From contig JAGBHD010000051.1 in assembly GCA_018110785.1 (NCBI GenBank), positions 1-39,918 of the forward strand: a DNA stretch of 39,918 bases, read 5' to 3'. Numbering within the stretch: the first letter of the stretch is position 1; each line of letters begins with the position of its first letter. Below the pieces are notes generated by a model. That model searched no databases and was not told where the DNA came from. It was given only the letters and a program-made list of their open reading frames with translations. The position numbers and the translations under genes were made by a program. Shown piece after piece: positions 7,987-17,254 of the stretch. This stretch comes from Oscillospiraceae bacterium (lineage in GTDB: Bacteria > Bacillota > Clostridia > Oscillospirales > JAGBHD01).

Positions 7987-10317
7987 ATGCTTTTGAAAAA
8001 GGATCGGCGCTACAGAGATGTTTTTCTTCTATCTGCCGCAGTATCTTTTTTAATCTTTCTCCCCTTTTTGATATATGATAAAGGCATCTTCCTTTTCTAT
8101 GGGGACTATAATGTTCAGCAAATTCCTTTTTATCAAACAGCTGTTGAGGCTATTCGCAGCGGAAACATATTCTATAGCTTCAAAACCGATCTTGGAAGCG
8201 GCTTTTTGCCGTCATACAGCTTTTATCTTTTAGGCTCGCCCTTTTTCTATCTAGCCTGCCTTTTCCCCGCCTCTTTTACTCCTTATTTAATGGCACCATT
8301 ATATATATTGAAATTCGCCACCGCCGCTACTACAAGCTATGGATTTTTAAAACGCTTTACTAAAAATTCAGATGCCGCCGTTGTAGGCGCTCTGCTTTAT
8401 GCTTTTTCGGGCTTTAATATATATAACATCTTCTTTAATCATTTCAATGATGTTACAGCCTTTTTCCCGCTTCTCTTGATAGCACTTGAAGAGCTTATCG
8501 AAAATCGCAGAAAGGGAGTTTTTGCCCTCGCGATAGCTCTAATGGCTTCTGTAAACTACTTTTTCTTCTTTGGACAAGCCGTATTTTTAATAATATATTT
8601 CTTAGTTCGCTTGCTTTCAGGTGTCTGGAAAGAAAGCTTTAATTTCAAAACATTCTTATCCCTCGCATTGGAAACAGTTCTCGGCGTAACCCTTTCGGCA
8701 GTTATATTATTACCGAGCGTAGCATACGTTGTTTCCAATCCTCGAGTCAGCGATTTATATACAGGTATGAGCGCCCTTATTTATAATTACCCTCAGCGTT
8801 ACGGCGCTATTATACAAAGCTTCTTTTTCCCGCCTGAACTGCCCTCAAGGCCCAACTTTTTCCCCGAAGCAAATGCAAAATGGGCTTCGCTTTCCGCCTA
8901 TTTGCCCCTTTTCTCAGTATCGGGTGCGTTGGCATTTTTCAGCCGAAGAAGAAGACATTGGCTAACTCGCCTTTGCAGCATTCTCTTTGTTATGTCCTTA
9001 ATTCCTATTTTAAACAGTGCATTTTATGCCTTTAATGCGTCATACTATGCCCGCTGGTTTTATATGCTTATCTTGATGCTTTCTTTAGCAACTACCCTAT
9101 CTCTTGATAGCAACCATATAAATTTAACCCGCTCTATTACCTTTACCGCAGGCATAACTATAACCTTCTCGGTTATCGGAATCATTCCCGCAAAAAATGA
9201 TGAGGGCGTTTTAAAGTGGTTTTCTCTCCCGCCTTACCCTGAAAGGCTTTGGGTATATGTTGCCTTCGCGCTTCTTTCCTTGCTTCTTCTAACCCTTCTT
9301 ATCCGTTTTTACGGAAAAGAAAAGGAAAAATTTATAAGAGCTTCTGCTTTAGCCGTTTGCCTTATGACACTTTGCTATTCCATCCTTTTCATAACCTTAG
9401 GAAAAACCCATTCATACGACGATAGCTTTATATTAAATCAGCTTATAAATAAAGGCGATGAAATAGTTCTCGGTGATGAAGATGAGTTTTACAGAGTTGA
9501 TGAATTCGAGGGTATGGATAACACCCCTCTTTTCTGGGGCAGAAGAAGTATTCGCTTCTTCCATAGTTGTATCTCCTCTTCTATTATGGAATTCTATCCT
9601 ACAATAGGAGTTAAAAGAGATGTATCCTCTAAACCCGATTTTGATTTATATACCCTCAGAGCCTTCCTCTCAACCAAATATATTTTCTCTAAGGTCGACA
9701 AAGGTGAAACCCCCGAAACCAAGGGATTTAGCTTTATAGGAACTCAAAACGGATATTATGTTTATCAAAACGATAATTTTATTCCTATGGGCTTTGCTTA
9801 TAAAAGCTATATCTCCGAGGACGAATATTATAAGCTCAGCGAAACCTACAGGGAAAGGGTTTTAACCAAAGCTATAGTTCTTTCAGATGAACAAATAGAA
9901 CAATATGGCTCGTTTTTCACCCATCTTAATACGGATAATATAATATGGAGCTATGAGAATTTCCAAAAGGACTGCGATATGCTCAAAAATTCGGCGGCAA
10001 CCGACTTTTCAGAAACTAAACGAGGCTTTGAAGCCGAATTCCTTGCTAAAGAAGATACCCTTATTTTCTTCTCGGTTCCCTTTGATGAGGGCTTTAAGGC
10101 TTATGTAAACGGAAAAGAAACAGATATAGAAAAAGTAACGGTAGGATTTTCTGCAGTTAAGGTACAAGCAGGAGAAAACAAAATAGAATTCAAATATACC
10201 CCCGTAGGTTTAAAAGCAGGAATTATGATTTCTGTCGTTTCAGTTGCAGTTTTAGCCGCATACATGTTTATATGCAGAAAAAGGAGGACAAATGCTAAAG
10301 TCAAAGAAACAAAATAG
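7987..10317 (+). CDS. YfhO family membrane protein (first of two)
   Basis: YfhO proteins are large polytopic membrane proteins of Gram-positive bacteria; some are implicated in glycosylation of lipoteichoic acid or other envelope polymers. The 776-residue product begins with a membrane helix followed by the family's extracellular motif GDYNVQQIPFYQ (around residues 38-49). It has many further hydrophobic helices through about residue 480. A soluble extracellular domain follows, then FSVPFDEGFKAYVNGKE near the end and a last helix with a basic tail (CRKRR). A conserved YARWFYM block is present. AGGAGG lies 8 nt before the ATG. The last 26 nt overlap the next gene, so the two are translated together. 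Confidence 0.9.
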   Translation: MLLKKDRRYRDVFLLSAAVSFLIFLPFLIYDKGIFLFYGDYNVQQIPFYQTAVEAIRSGNIFYSFKTDLGSGFLPSYSFYLLGSPFFYLACLFPASFTPYLMAPLYILKFATAATTSYGFLKRFTKNSDAAVVGALLYAFSGFNIYNIFFNHFNDVTAFFPLLLIALEELIENRRKGVFALAIALMASVNYFFFFGQAVFLIIYFLVRLLSGVWKESFNFKTFLSLALETVLGVTLSAVILLPSVAYVVSNPRVSDLYTGMSALIYNYPQRYGAIIQSFFFPPELPSRPNFFPEANAKWASLSAYLPLFSVSGALAFFSRRRRHWLTRLCSILFVMSLIPILNSAFYAFNASYYARWFYMLILMLSLATTLSLDSNHINLTRSITFTAGITITFSVIGIIPAKNDEGVLKWFSLPPYPERLWVYVAFALLSLLLLTLLIRFYGKEKEKFIRASALAVCLMTLCYSILFITLGKTHSYDDSFILNQLINKGDEIVLGDEDEFYRVDEFEGMDNTPLFWGRRSIRFFHSCISSSIMEFYPTIGVKRDVSSKPDFDLYTLRAFLSTKYIFSKVDKGETPETKGFSFIGTQNGYYVYQNDNFIPMGFAYKSYISEDEYYKLSETYRERVLTKAIVLSDEQIEQYGSFFTHLNTDNIIWSYENFQKDCDMLKNSAATDFSETKRGFEAEFLAKEDTLIFFSVPFDEGFKAYVNGKETDIEKVTVGFSAVKVQAGENKIEFKYTPVGLKAGIMISVVSVAVLAAYMFICRKRRTNAKVKETK

Positions 10318-12616
10318 TATTCTTACCTCCTTTATATTAGCTTTAATTATAAGCTCCGCTCTTATAATACCCGCTATAATAAGGGGCAACGGGATTTTAT
10401 ATTTAACAAATGATTTTTCAACCCAGCAAAACCCATTTTATACCCTTTGCCATGAAGCTATCCGCTCAGGAAGCCTTTATTCCTATCTTACAGGCCTTGG
10501 CTCAAGTCTTATCGGCTCCTATTCGTTTTATACATTAGGCTCTCCATTCTTTTTAATAACGCTGCCTTTCCCAACATCTTTTTTGCCATATCTTTTAGGT
10601 CCGCTTTTAATTTTAAAGTTTTCTCTTTCCGCTTTAACAGCTTGTCTTTATATAAAAGAATATGTTAAAAACCAAAGCTATGCTGTACTCGCCTCCTTGC
10701 TTTATGCCTTTTCGGGTTATCAGCTTTTTAATATCTTCTATAATCATTTTGAAGATGTTTGCGTTGTAGCACCGCTGCTGCTATTCGCGCTCGATAGAGC
10801 TATGAAGGATAAAAACCGAGGTCTTTTCGCATTAGCAGTATTTTTAAATGCTTTAGTAAACTATGTCTTCTTTGTAGGAAGCGTTGTCTTCTGCATTATT
10901 TATTTTACTATTAAAATCATTTCGGGTGATTATAAACTTAATAAGTCCCGATTTGTAAGACTTGCTATAGAAGCTGTTCTCGGCTTTTCTCTTTCAGCAG
11001 TTTTGGTCCTCCCTGCCGTTTTATCTCTAATCTCTCATAATAGGGTTGATAATACTATTTCGGGACTTGATATGCTTATCTTTTCTCAGCCCGTCAGATA
11101 TCTCGAAATAATAAGAGCTTTTCTTTTTCCATCGGGAACACCTCATATAGAGCCATTCTTTTATAAAGGTGCAGGTGTTTGTTGGACAAGTCCCGCCCTT
11201 TATATCCCGCTTTTCTCAATAGCTCCCGCTATATCTCTTTATTATAAAAAAGGCAAAAGCTTTCTGAAGATAATCTTCCCTGTTCTCCTTGTGTTTATGT
11301 TTATACCTCTTCTTAACAGCATTTTTTCAGCGCTTAACGCTGAATACTATGCTCGCTGGTTCTATTTCCCCTCTCTTTTGTTAAGCTTAAGCGTTGCAAA
11401 AGTTCTGGAAGACAGCGAAGAGGATCCTAAACCATTATCCCGTTCTTCGGTTATTACCTTTTTTATAACTCTTTTTTCTGCCGTCGCCTTTCTTTTAATA
11501 CCAGTCAAGCTTGAAAGCGGAAAATTAGTTCCATTTATTTCGGTTAATGAAGATATCCCTTATACCATCTTTTATATCCTCTCTGCCCTTGTTGGTCAGG
11601 CTCTTTTGTTTGTTTTAATTAAAATAAGCTTTAATCACAATTTGCGAAGACAGCTTCTTTTAATTTCATCTGTCATTATAATTCTTACAGTCGGAACAGT
11701 TAATATAACAACCCTTTCCTATGCCTATCCTGACAGAGAAATATACAAAGAAAGCTTTATCGACGGCTGCGACCTTTTCGATTATGACGCCGATGATGCT
11801 TACCGAATTGATACAACCTATATCCATTATAACGCTCATATGTGGTGGAGAAAACCATCAATGGCAACCTTTAACAGTACAATAAGCTCCGGTGAGGTTT
11901 CCTTTTATCAGAACATTAAATACAACAGATATGTAGCAACACTTCTCGGCGAAGGCTATTTCTCTTTAAGATATCTCTTCTCGGTTAAATATGCCTTTTA
12001 CGACCAAGGCGAAGATTGTATGATGCCTGGCTTTAATTATGTAGGCGACTATAATGGATTTAGAGTTTATGAAAATGATTATTATATTCCTATGGGATTT
12101 ACCTTCTCAAAATATATGACCAAAGAAGACCTTGCCGCGGCAGACAATCTACCTTTGTCCCGATTATTTTTAAAAGCTCTGCTTTTAAATGAAGAGCAGA
12201 TAGAAAAATATTCCGCTTCGCTTTCAAAGCTTGATATAGAGCCTGTTTTAAAGTACAACAGTAATATAGGTCTTACTACTACAATAAATGATGCTAAAAT
12301 GCTCCGAAAAACTGCCGGATATTATTTCAAATGGGAAAATAACGGCTTTACCTCTAAGATAGAGCTTAATAAGGGCAATCTCGTATTTTATAGTGTTCCT
12401 TATGATAAAGGCTTCAAAGCATATGTAAACGGCACAGAAACACCCATAGAAAAGGTTAACGGAGGTTTTATGGCAGTTTATGCCCCCGCCGGAGATAATA
12501 CGATAGAATTCAGATTCTACCCTTCAGGATTAAAAACAGGAATTATAATAACCATTGTTTCTTCTGTTTTTCTCGCAGGTTATCTTATAATCTCTGGGCG
12601 CAAAAAGAATAAATAG
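10292..12616 (+). CDS. YfhO family membrane protein (second of two)
   Basis: A 774-residue paralogue of the preceding gene, alike along its whole length. It has TNDFSTQQNPFYTL in place of the GDYNVQQ motif, the shared LGSPFF and LLYAFSG blocks, YARWFYFPS, and FYSVPYDKGFKAYVNGTETPIEKV near the C-terminus. Topology is again a polytopic N-terminal half, an extracellular domain and a final helix. Its ATG lies inside the end of the first gene, with GGAGG at 10283-10287. The tandem arrangement suggests duplication and possibly a heterodimer or two sugar specificities. The exact substrate cannot be read from the sequence. Confidence 0.9.
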   Translation: MLKSKKQNSILTSFILALIISSALIIPAIIRGNGILYLTNDFSTQQNPFYTLCHEAIRSGSLYSYLTGLGSSLIGSYSFYTLGSPFFLITLPFPTSFLPYLLGPLLILKFSLSALTACLYIKEYVKNQSYAVLASLLYAFSGYQLFNIFYNHFEDVCVVAPLLLFALDRAMKDKNRGLFALAVFLNALVNYVFFVGSVVFCIIYFTIKIISGDYKLNKSRFVRLAIEAVLGFSLSAVLVLPAVLSLISHNRVDNTISGLDMLIFSQPVRYLEIIRAFLFPSGTPHIEPFFYKGAGVCWTSPALYIPLFSIAPAISLYYKKGKSFLKIIFPVLLVFMFIPLLNSIFSALNAEYYARWFYFPSLLLSLSVAKVLEDSEEDPKPLSRSSVITFFITLFSAVAFLLIPVKLESGKLVPFISVNEDIPYTIFYILSALVGQALLFVLIKISFNHNLRRQLLLISSVIIILTVGTVNITTLSYAYPDREIYKESFIDGCDLFDYDADDAYRIDTTYIHYNAHMWWRKPSMATFNSTISSGEVSFYQNIKYNRYVATLLGEGYFSLRYLFSVKYAFYDQGEDCMMPGFNYVGDYNGFRVYENDYYIPMGFTFSKYMTKEDLAAADNLPLSRLFLKALLLNEEQIEKYSASLSKLDIEPVLKYNSNIGLTTTINDAKMLRKTAGYYFKWENNGFTSKIELNKGNLVFYSVPYDKGFKAYVNGTETPIEKVNGGFMAVYAPAGDNTIEFRFYPSGLKTGIIITIVSSVFLAGYLIISGRKKNK

Positions 12617-12626
12617 GCTCTATGCA

Positions 12627-12658
12627 AAAAACCTCTTGGAAATTTCCAAGAGGTTTTT
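12627..12658. terminator. bidirectional terminator between convergent operons
   Basis: A perfect 16-bp inverted repeat reads AAAAACCTCTTGGAAA then its complement, with a T run on both strands. It sits 11 bp past the second yfhO stop and 12 bp from the stop of the convergent permease gene, so it should end transcription from both sides. Confidence 0.92.
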
Positions 12659-12670
12659 ATTGTTGTTATA

Positions 12671-13678
12671 TTATCCAACGATACCGCTTCGTTCAATGCC
12701 CTCAACAAACTGCTTTTGAGCAAATATGTAGAAGATAATCAGAGGTAGGATAACTAAGATAATACCGCTGCTCTTTATAATGTTTGCATAAGCATCATCA
12801 AATGTGTTGCTTCCACCTAAAACTTCGTTAGCAACCGTTGAGGCTAAAACCGTAAGCTTATTTGCAAGAAGGTCTGCAGTCTTTAAGAACCATTCCTGAT
12901 AGAATGTATCTGTCCAGGACCAAACGATGGAGAACATCGAAACAACGGTTAAAATAGGCTTCGCGCTGGGAAGCATAACCGACCAGAAGGTTCTTAAATG
13001 GTTTGCTCCGTCGATAAGAGCTGCTTCCTCGAGCTCTTTGGGAACTCCGCGGAAGAACTGACGAACCATAAAGATATAAAGTCCGTTTTTAAAGCCCATG
13101 CATGTAACTCCCATTACAACGAATGACCATATAGAATCCGTAAGGTTAATTCCTAAGCCGCCGTTAAACAAGCCGATTATTCCGAATATATCAAAGAAAC
13201 GGAAGTTAAGATAGGTCGGAATAATAATTGTTGTCGGAGGTACTAAAAGAGTAAATATAACCATTCCGAATAAAAGGCCCTTTAAGGGGAACTTAAAACG
13301 GGCAAATCCGTATCCTACAAGTGTGCAGGCTGCGATCTGACAAACCGTATTTAAAATTGTAAGTCCCAGTGTTGAGAAGAAGCTCTTAAGATAGTTTAAT
13401 CCTTTCCAAGCTCTCTCGTAGTTTATCAAGGTCCAGTTTCTGGGGATCATACCAACAGTTGTATCATAAACATCAATCTCTGCCATAAAGGAGGAGAAAA
13501 GCTTTGCTATCAAAGGATAAAGTATGTAATAGCAAATTCCTATGATGAGGATCGCGCGGAAAATTTTAATACCGATATCTAAGGTCTTAGCCTTAAGTTT
13601 TTTCTTCCTGACATAGGCGTTATATTCTTCGTCGTCAGTCAAAGGCTGCTTTTTAAACTTTTCAAGATATTTTATCAT
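12671..13678 (-). CDS. carbohydrate ABC transporter permease, MalG type (pair 2)
   Basis: Inner-membrane permease of a CUT1-type sugar importer, 335 residues. The N-terminal ~35 residues are charged and cytoplasmic, followed by about six membrane helices. The EAA loop that docks the ATPase reads LEEAALIDGANHLRTFWSVMLP (conserved EAA...G pattern), and the end has the family's FVEGIERSGIVG. The gene is last in the operon. AAGGAGGTGAGG precedes the ATG. No ATP-binding protein is encoded in the operon, so a shared MsmX/UgpC-type ATPase elsewhere is expected. Confidence 0.93.
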   Translation of the reverse strand: MIKYLEKFKKQPLTDDEEYNAYVRKKKLKAKTLDIGIKIFRAILIIGICYYILYPLIAKLFSSFMAEIDVYDTTVGMIPRNWTLINYERAWKGLNYLKSFFSTLGLTILNTVCQIAACTLVGYGFARFKFPLKGLLFGMVIFTLLVPPTTIIIPTYLNFRFFDIFGIIGLFNGGLGINLTDSIWSFVVMGVTCMGFKNGLYIFMVRQFFRGVPKELEEAALIDGANHLRTFWSVMLPSAKPILTVVSMFSIVWSWTDTFYQEWFLKTADLLANKLTVLASTVANEVLGGSNTFDDAYANIIKSSGIILVILPLIIFYIFAQKQFVEGIERSGIVG

Positions 13679-13693
13679 CAGATCCTCACCTCC

Positions 13694-14632
13694 TTAGTCA
13701 TAGTAGAATACAAGTCTTGAAATCAAGAGTACAAAAAGTCCCAATATAGCCGCAATTACCGCAAAGAATATAAGCGAGAACGCGATTGCAGTTTCCATAC
13801 CGTATATAGACTGATTGTTAACCGAGTCGATAACATTCATAAAGGTTGATGTATGAGAGGTTGCCGCATCTATAATGGTATAAACGGCATTTGTAAGAAT
13901 GTAGGGCGATAGCATCGGGAAGGTTATCTTCCAGAAGTTTTCCCAACCGGTTGCGCCCTCAATAGATGATGCTTCATAAAGCGAGGGAGAGATAGTCTGC
14001 AAAGCAGAAAGGAATATCAAAATCTGAACTCCCGACTGGCTTATAATCGCATAAATATTTGTCATTACAGTAGATATGGTCTCGCAGATAGAAGGCGAAA
14101 GACCTATTCCTATAAGGAAAGTCGTTATATCCATGCTGTTAATAGCATCAACTGTATCTCCTGCTTCCATAAGGCCTGCCAAAGCATTGGAGTTTTCAAC
14201 CTGTATAATACAACCCGATGCAATAATTACAGGTAAGAAGAGAATTGCTCTTGCCGCTGTTCTGCCCTTAAACTTCTGATTTAAAAGCAACGCCATAAAG
14301 AATGAGAAGAATATGATAAGCGGAATGTTATAAAGCATCTTTGTAACAGTACGCTGCAGTTCCCAAAGGAACCAACCTTCTTTTCTGATATTTGCAAAAA
14401 TATCCATTCCTACATATGTAAGCTCATAGCCCGTAGGAGTATTTGTTATCTCATGCGTACTGTAAATAAATGCATCAATAATCGACGGAATAAAAATTCC
14501 TATAAGACCTATTAAAAAGGGAAGAATGAAGAGATATCCCGAAACCGCCCTTTTCCCCATAAGGGAGAGATGACCTTTATGAAAATAAGTAGATTCTTTT
14601 AATTTTGCAAGTTCTTTTTTATCTTTTTTCAT
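13694..14632 (-). CDS. carbohydrate ABC transporter permease, MalF type (pair 2)
   Basis: A 312-residue permease, the partner of the downstream MalG-type gene. It has a cytoplasmic N-terminus of ~30 residues, a first helix (SGYLFILPFLIGLIGIFIP), and further helices. A ~60-residue extracytoplasmic insertion separates helices near residues 145-200. The EAA loop is YEASSIEGATGWENFWKITFP. Its ATG overlaps the stop codon of the upstream DUF5696-type gene (ATGA), which indicates translational coupling. The downstream gene follows after 15 bp. Confidence 0.92.
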   Translation of the reverse strand: MKKDKKELAKLKESTYFHKGHLSLMGKRAVSGYLFILPFLIGLIGIFIPSIIDAFIYSTHEITNTPTGYELTYVGMDIFANIRKEGWFLWELQRTVTKMLYNIPLIIFFSFFMALLLNQKFKGRTAARAILFLPVIIASGCIIQVENSNALAGLMEAGDTVDAINSMDITTFLIGIGLSPSICETISTVMTNIYAIISQSGVQILIFLSALQTISPSLYEASSIEGATGWENFWKITFPMLSPYILTNAVYTIIDAATSHTSTFMNVIDSVNNQSIYGMETAIAFSLIFFAVIAAILGLFVLLISRLVFYYD

Positions 14633-17244
14633 TTTATCACCTCGAAATCCTTAGCTCCAACCGTAACATCGCCGATGGTAACTTCATAATCATTATAGTT
14701 AACTATAACAATTCCGCCTTCATATGTTGTTTTATAAACATTATACTGAAGCTTTTCGTGCGCCGTAATTTCAGTTCCTATAAGGCCTTCTGCCTTTTCG
14801 GTAAGCTGCTTGTAATAATCAGCAGCTGTATCGACCCAGTCGCCGTAATAGAGAGAATAAAGCTCTAACGGCTCTTCGCCTTCCATATCCATAACTTCCG
14901 TATTATCGGAATATATCCATTTGAAATAAAGTCCTGCACCTGTTTCTAAAGCCTTAAGCATTTCTGTACGATCCTGACCGGAGGTATTGATAACTCTGCC
15001 AGTATAAGAAACCGAACCGGAAAGAACTATCGGGAAGAAAGGAACTTCTTCATCTGTCATACGGTTACCGGAAGTGGTAAGTGGGAGATTAACTATCTTA
15101 TCAGCATATTTCCATGCATAAACATTAGGGCTGTCAAGTCCGATGCTATCGGAATTGGAAGAAAGATAAGCTAACGATTCAACAATATAATCTTTTGCCA
15201 CCTGTCTGTCAACAACATTGTTTTTGCGGAAATCGGAGTTAAGATCAGCTGCCAAATCATCAAACCAAAGGTTTGAGATTTGAGTTTTTTCTACTCTGTT
15301 TAAATACTTCTCTATGTAAGAACGGAGGTATCGAGCGCTGATTGTATAATATTTGCTTCTTACCTGCTGATAGGTTGCAACATCATAGAAGCGCTGATTG
15401 GAAATCTGGTTATATGTTAGTCGGTTTGCATATGACCACTGATTGAAATTAGGAGCCGAATCATAAACATTGGATATCGGCGCATTAAGATAAACGGAAG
15501 AGCCTATAGCTGATAGATTTGTGCTTAAATCAAGCAAATCTTTTTTTCCTCCGAGCTTACCTGAAAGCGAAGCCTCGCTTGCTGCCGAAGAATAAAGTCC
15601 TGATCCGGATATCCAAGAGGAATATTTTATAGCTCCGTTTTTAATGCCTTTTTCATATAAAAGGTTTGCAATAATCTCAGCTTCCTCAAAAGTAGTAAGT
15701 GCTTCTTGAGTTGTAACGGGAACACCTAAGAAGCTTTTCTGGACCTTTGTCTGCCCTAAAAGCTCTGTTATAAAGGGAACTGTAGATGTATCTTTATTAA
15801 CTAACTCTCCATTGTCAGTAAGATATTTCTTATATTCTTTCGCCATGCCTACATAATCTGCAGACTCTGATTCAGTAAAGAGATATCTTATCGTACAATC
15901 GCCTTGATATGCATTGCCTTGATAACGGTTGTTATATTTCATACCTTTATTGGTAGAAACCGACATTGTATCTACAGGGCGAACATTAAATCGAGCATAA
16001 ACCTGATTAAAGGAATGTGTCTTACCCGAAATCTCTGCGCAAATAGTAGCGTGGGTATCGCCCTCTTCTATAACTGCCAAGAATGCGGCATCATTGTTTT
16101 TAATTCCAAATATCGGAGCTAAAACTGTAGCCGGTTCTTCATCAGAGCCTTCGCTTGTCTTATAGCTGGCGTCCTTGCTGTAAACAGGGAGATTATAAAT
16201 AGTTGTACTTGTTTTGCCGTTATTGAAATTAATAATTGATCCGCTTCCGTCAGGCATAAGCATATATCCCTGATCTTCGGTCGAACCTGCGCCAAAAAAC
16301 TCATTTAAGGTAATATGAGTAAGAGTATAGCTGCTCGGTCCTGTTATCTTAGATGTTATAACACGGGAGAGAAAATCTCCGCCATCAATTTCGAATTCTA
16401 TAGGAACAACAAACTGTACAGGCTCATTTATTTCAACCTCAATGCCGTTTTCCTCATTGTCCTTGTTGAAATCGTCCATTGTATATCCGGCATCCATAAA
16501 GAGACTGTTGTAAAGAGGCTCATACATATAAACCGGACAAAGGTTGTTTAAAAGATAATATTCTTTATTAACATCCAATGTAGGATAGCGGTCTATATAA
16601 ACCTGCTGCAAAAGCTCGCCTAAATCAGAAATTTTAGTTAAAGTATACTGACTTAAAAGGGTTTCTTTAGCTTTGTCGTTGCCCTCAAGGTTTTTAAGAA
16701 CAATATCCTCAAAGCGATTCTTATTTATAGCAACAGGAAGCATATCCTTTGTTATTGTTTTCTTACCGATAGTATAGGTAATGCGAATTCCCTTTTCAAT
16801 CGGCTCAATTTCAAATTGTTCGCCCTTAACAGCATATGAATAGCTGTCCATATAGAAAACTTCGCTATCCTTATTGTAATACTGCAAATAAAGCTGCGAG
16901 GACATACGGTTTTTAACATCTCCAAATGCAGATGTATCTTCTTTTAAAGGCATTGTAGACCAAATCTTTCCTGTTGCGCTATCGCCTATTGCAACATTAC
17001 AGTTAGTCTTATTTACATACATCGAAAGGTTACCCTCTCTGTATGCTAAAACAAAGCCTTCAGGAGCTGCTTCGTCTTCTGTAAACTCACGAACAACTGT
17101 AGGAGAAAGCTCTCCGGGAGTTCCGAAAAGGTTTCCCTTTGCAGAAGCCTTCAGACTCATTCCCGCAAACATTCCTGTAATGAGTCCTGCTAAAACTACA
17201 ATTACAACGACTAATGCTATAATTCTTTTCTTCGTTTTTGACAC
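14629..17244 (-). CDS. DUF5696-type secreted glycosidase-like protein
   Basis: An ~871-residue exported or membrane-tethered protein with a basic N-terminus and one hydrophobic helix. The body mixes beta-rich segments (residues ~40-480, with MPDGSGSIINFNNGK and GDCTIRYLF) with a barrel-like region (~500-780, containing SSWISGSGLYSS, ISNLWFDDLAADL and SPNVYAWKYADKIVNLPL). This matches my memory of DUF5696 proteins, which recur in Firmicutes sugar ABC operons next to Yip1 proteins; the fold looks like a glycoside hydrolase. WFDD could hold catalytic acids, but this is inference. The longest frame opens with GTG at 17253. GAGGTG lies correctly before a second GTG at 17244, which I prefer. Confidence 0.7.
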   Translation of the reverse strand: MSKTKKRIIALVVVIVVLAGLITGMFAGMSLKASAKGNLFGTPGELSPTVVREFTEDEAAPEGFVLAYREGNLSMYVNKTNCNVAIGDSATGKIWSTMPLKEDTSAFGDVKNRMSSQLYLQYYNKDSEVFYMDSYSYAVKGEQFEIEPIEKGIRITYTIGKKTITKDMLPVAINKNRFEDIVLKNLEGNDKAKETLLSQYTLTKISDLGELLQQVYIDRYPTLDVNKEYYLLNNLCPVYMYEPLYNSLFMDAGYTMDDFNKDNEENGIEVEINEPVQFVVPIEFEIDGGDFLSRVITSKITGPSSYTLTHITLNEFFGAGSTEDQGYMLMPDGSGSIINFNNGKTSTTIYNLPVYSKDASYKTSEGSDEEPATVLAPIFGIKNNDAAFLAVIEEGDTHATICAEISGKTHSFNQVYARFNVRPVDTMSVSTNKGMKYNNRYQGNAYQGDCTIRYLFTESESADYVGMAKEYKKYLTDNGELVNKDTSTVPFITELLGQTKVQKSFLGVPVTTQEALTTFEEAEIIANLLYEKGIKNGAIKYSSWISGSGLYSSAASEASLSGKLGGKKDLLDLSTNLSAIGSSVYLNAPISNVYDSAPNFNQWSYANRLTYNQISNQRFYDVATYQQVRSKYYTISARYLRSYIEKYLNRVEKTQISNLWFDDLAADLNSDFRKNNVVDRQVAKDYIVESLAYLSSNSDSIGLDSPNVYAWKYADKIVNLPLTTSGNRMTDEEVPFFPIVLSGSVSYTGRVINTSGQDRTEMLKALETGAGLYFKWIYSDNTEVMDMEGEEPLELYSLYYGDWVDTAADYYKQLTEKAEGLIGTEITAHEKLQYNVYKTTYEGGIVIVNYNDYEVTIGDVTVGAKDFEVIK

Positions 17245-17254
17245 AAGACTCACC

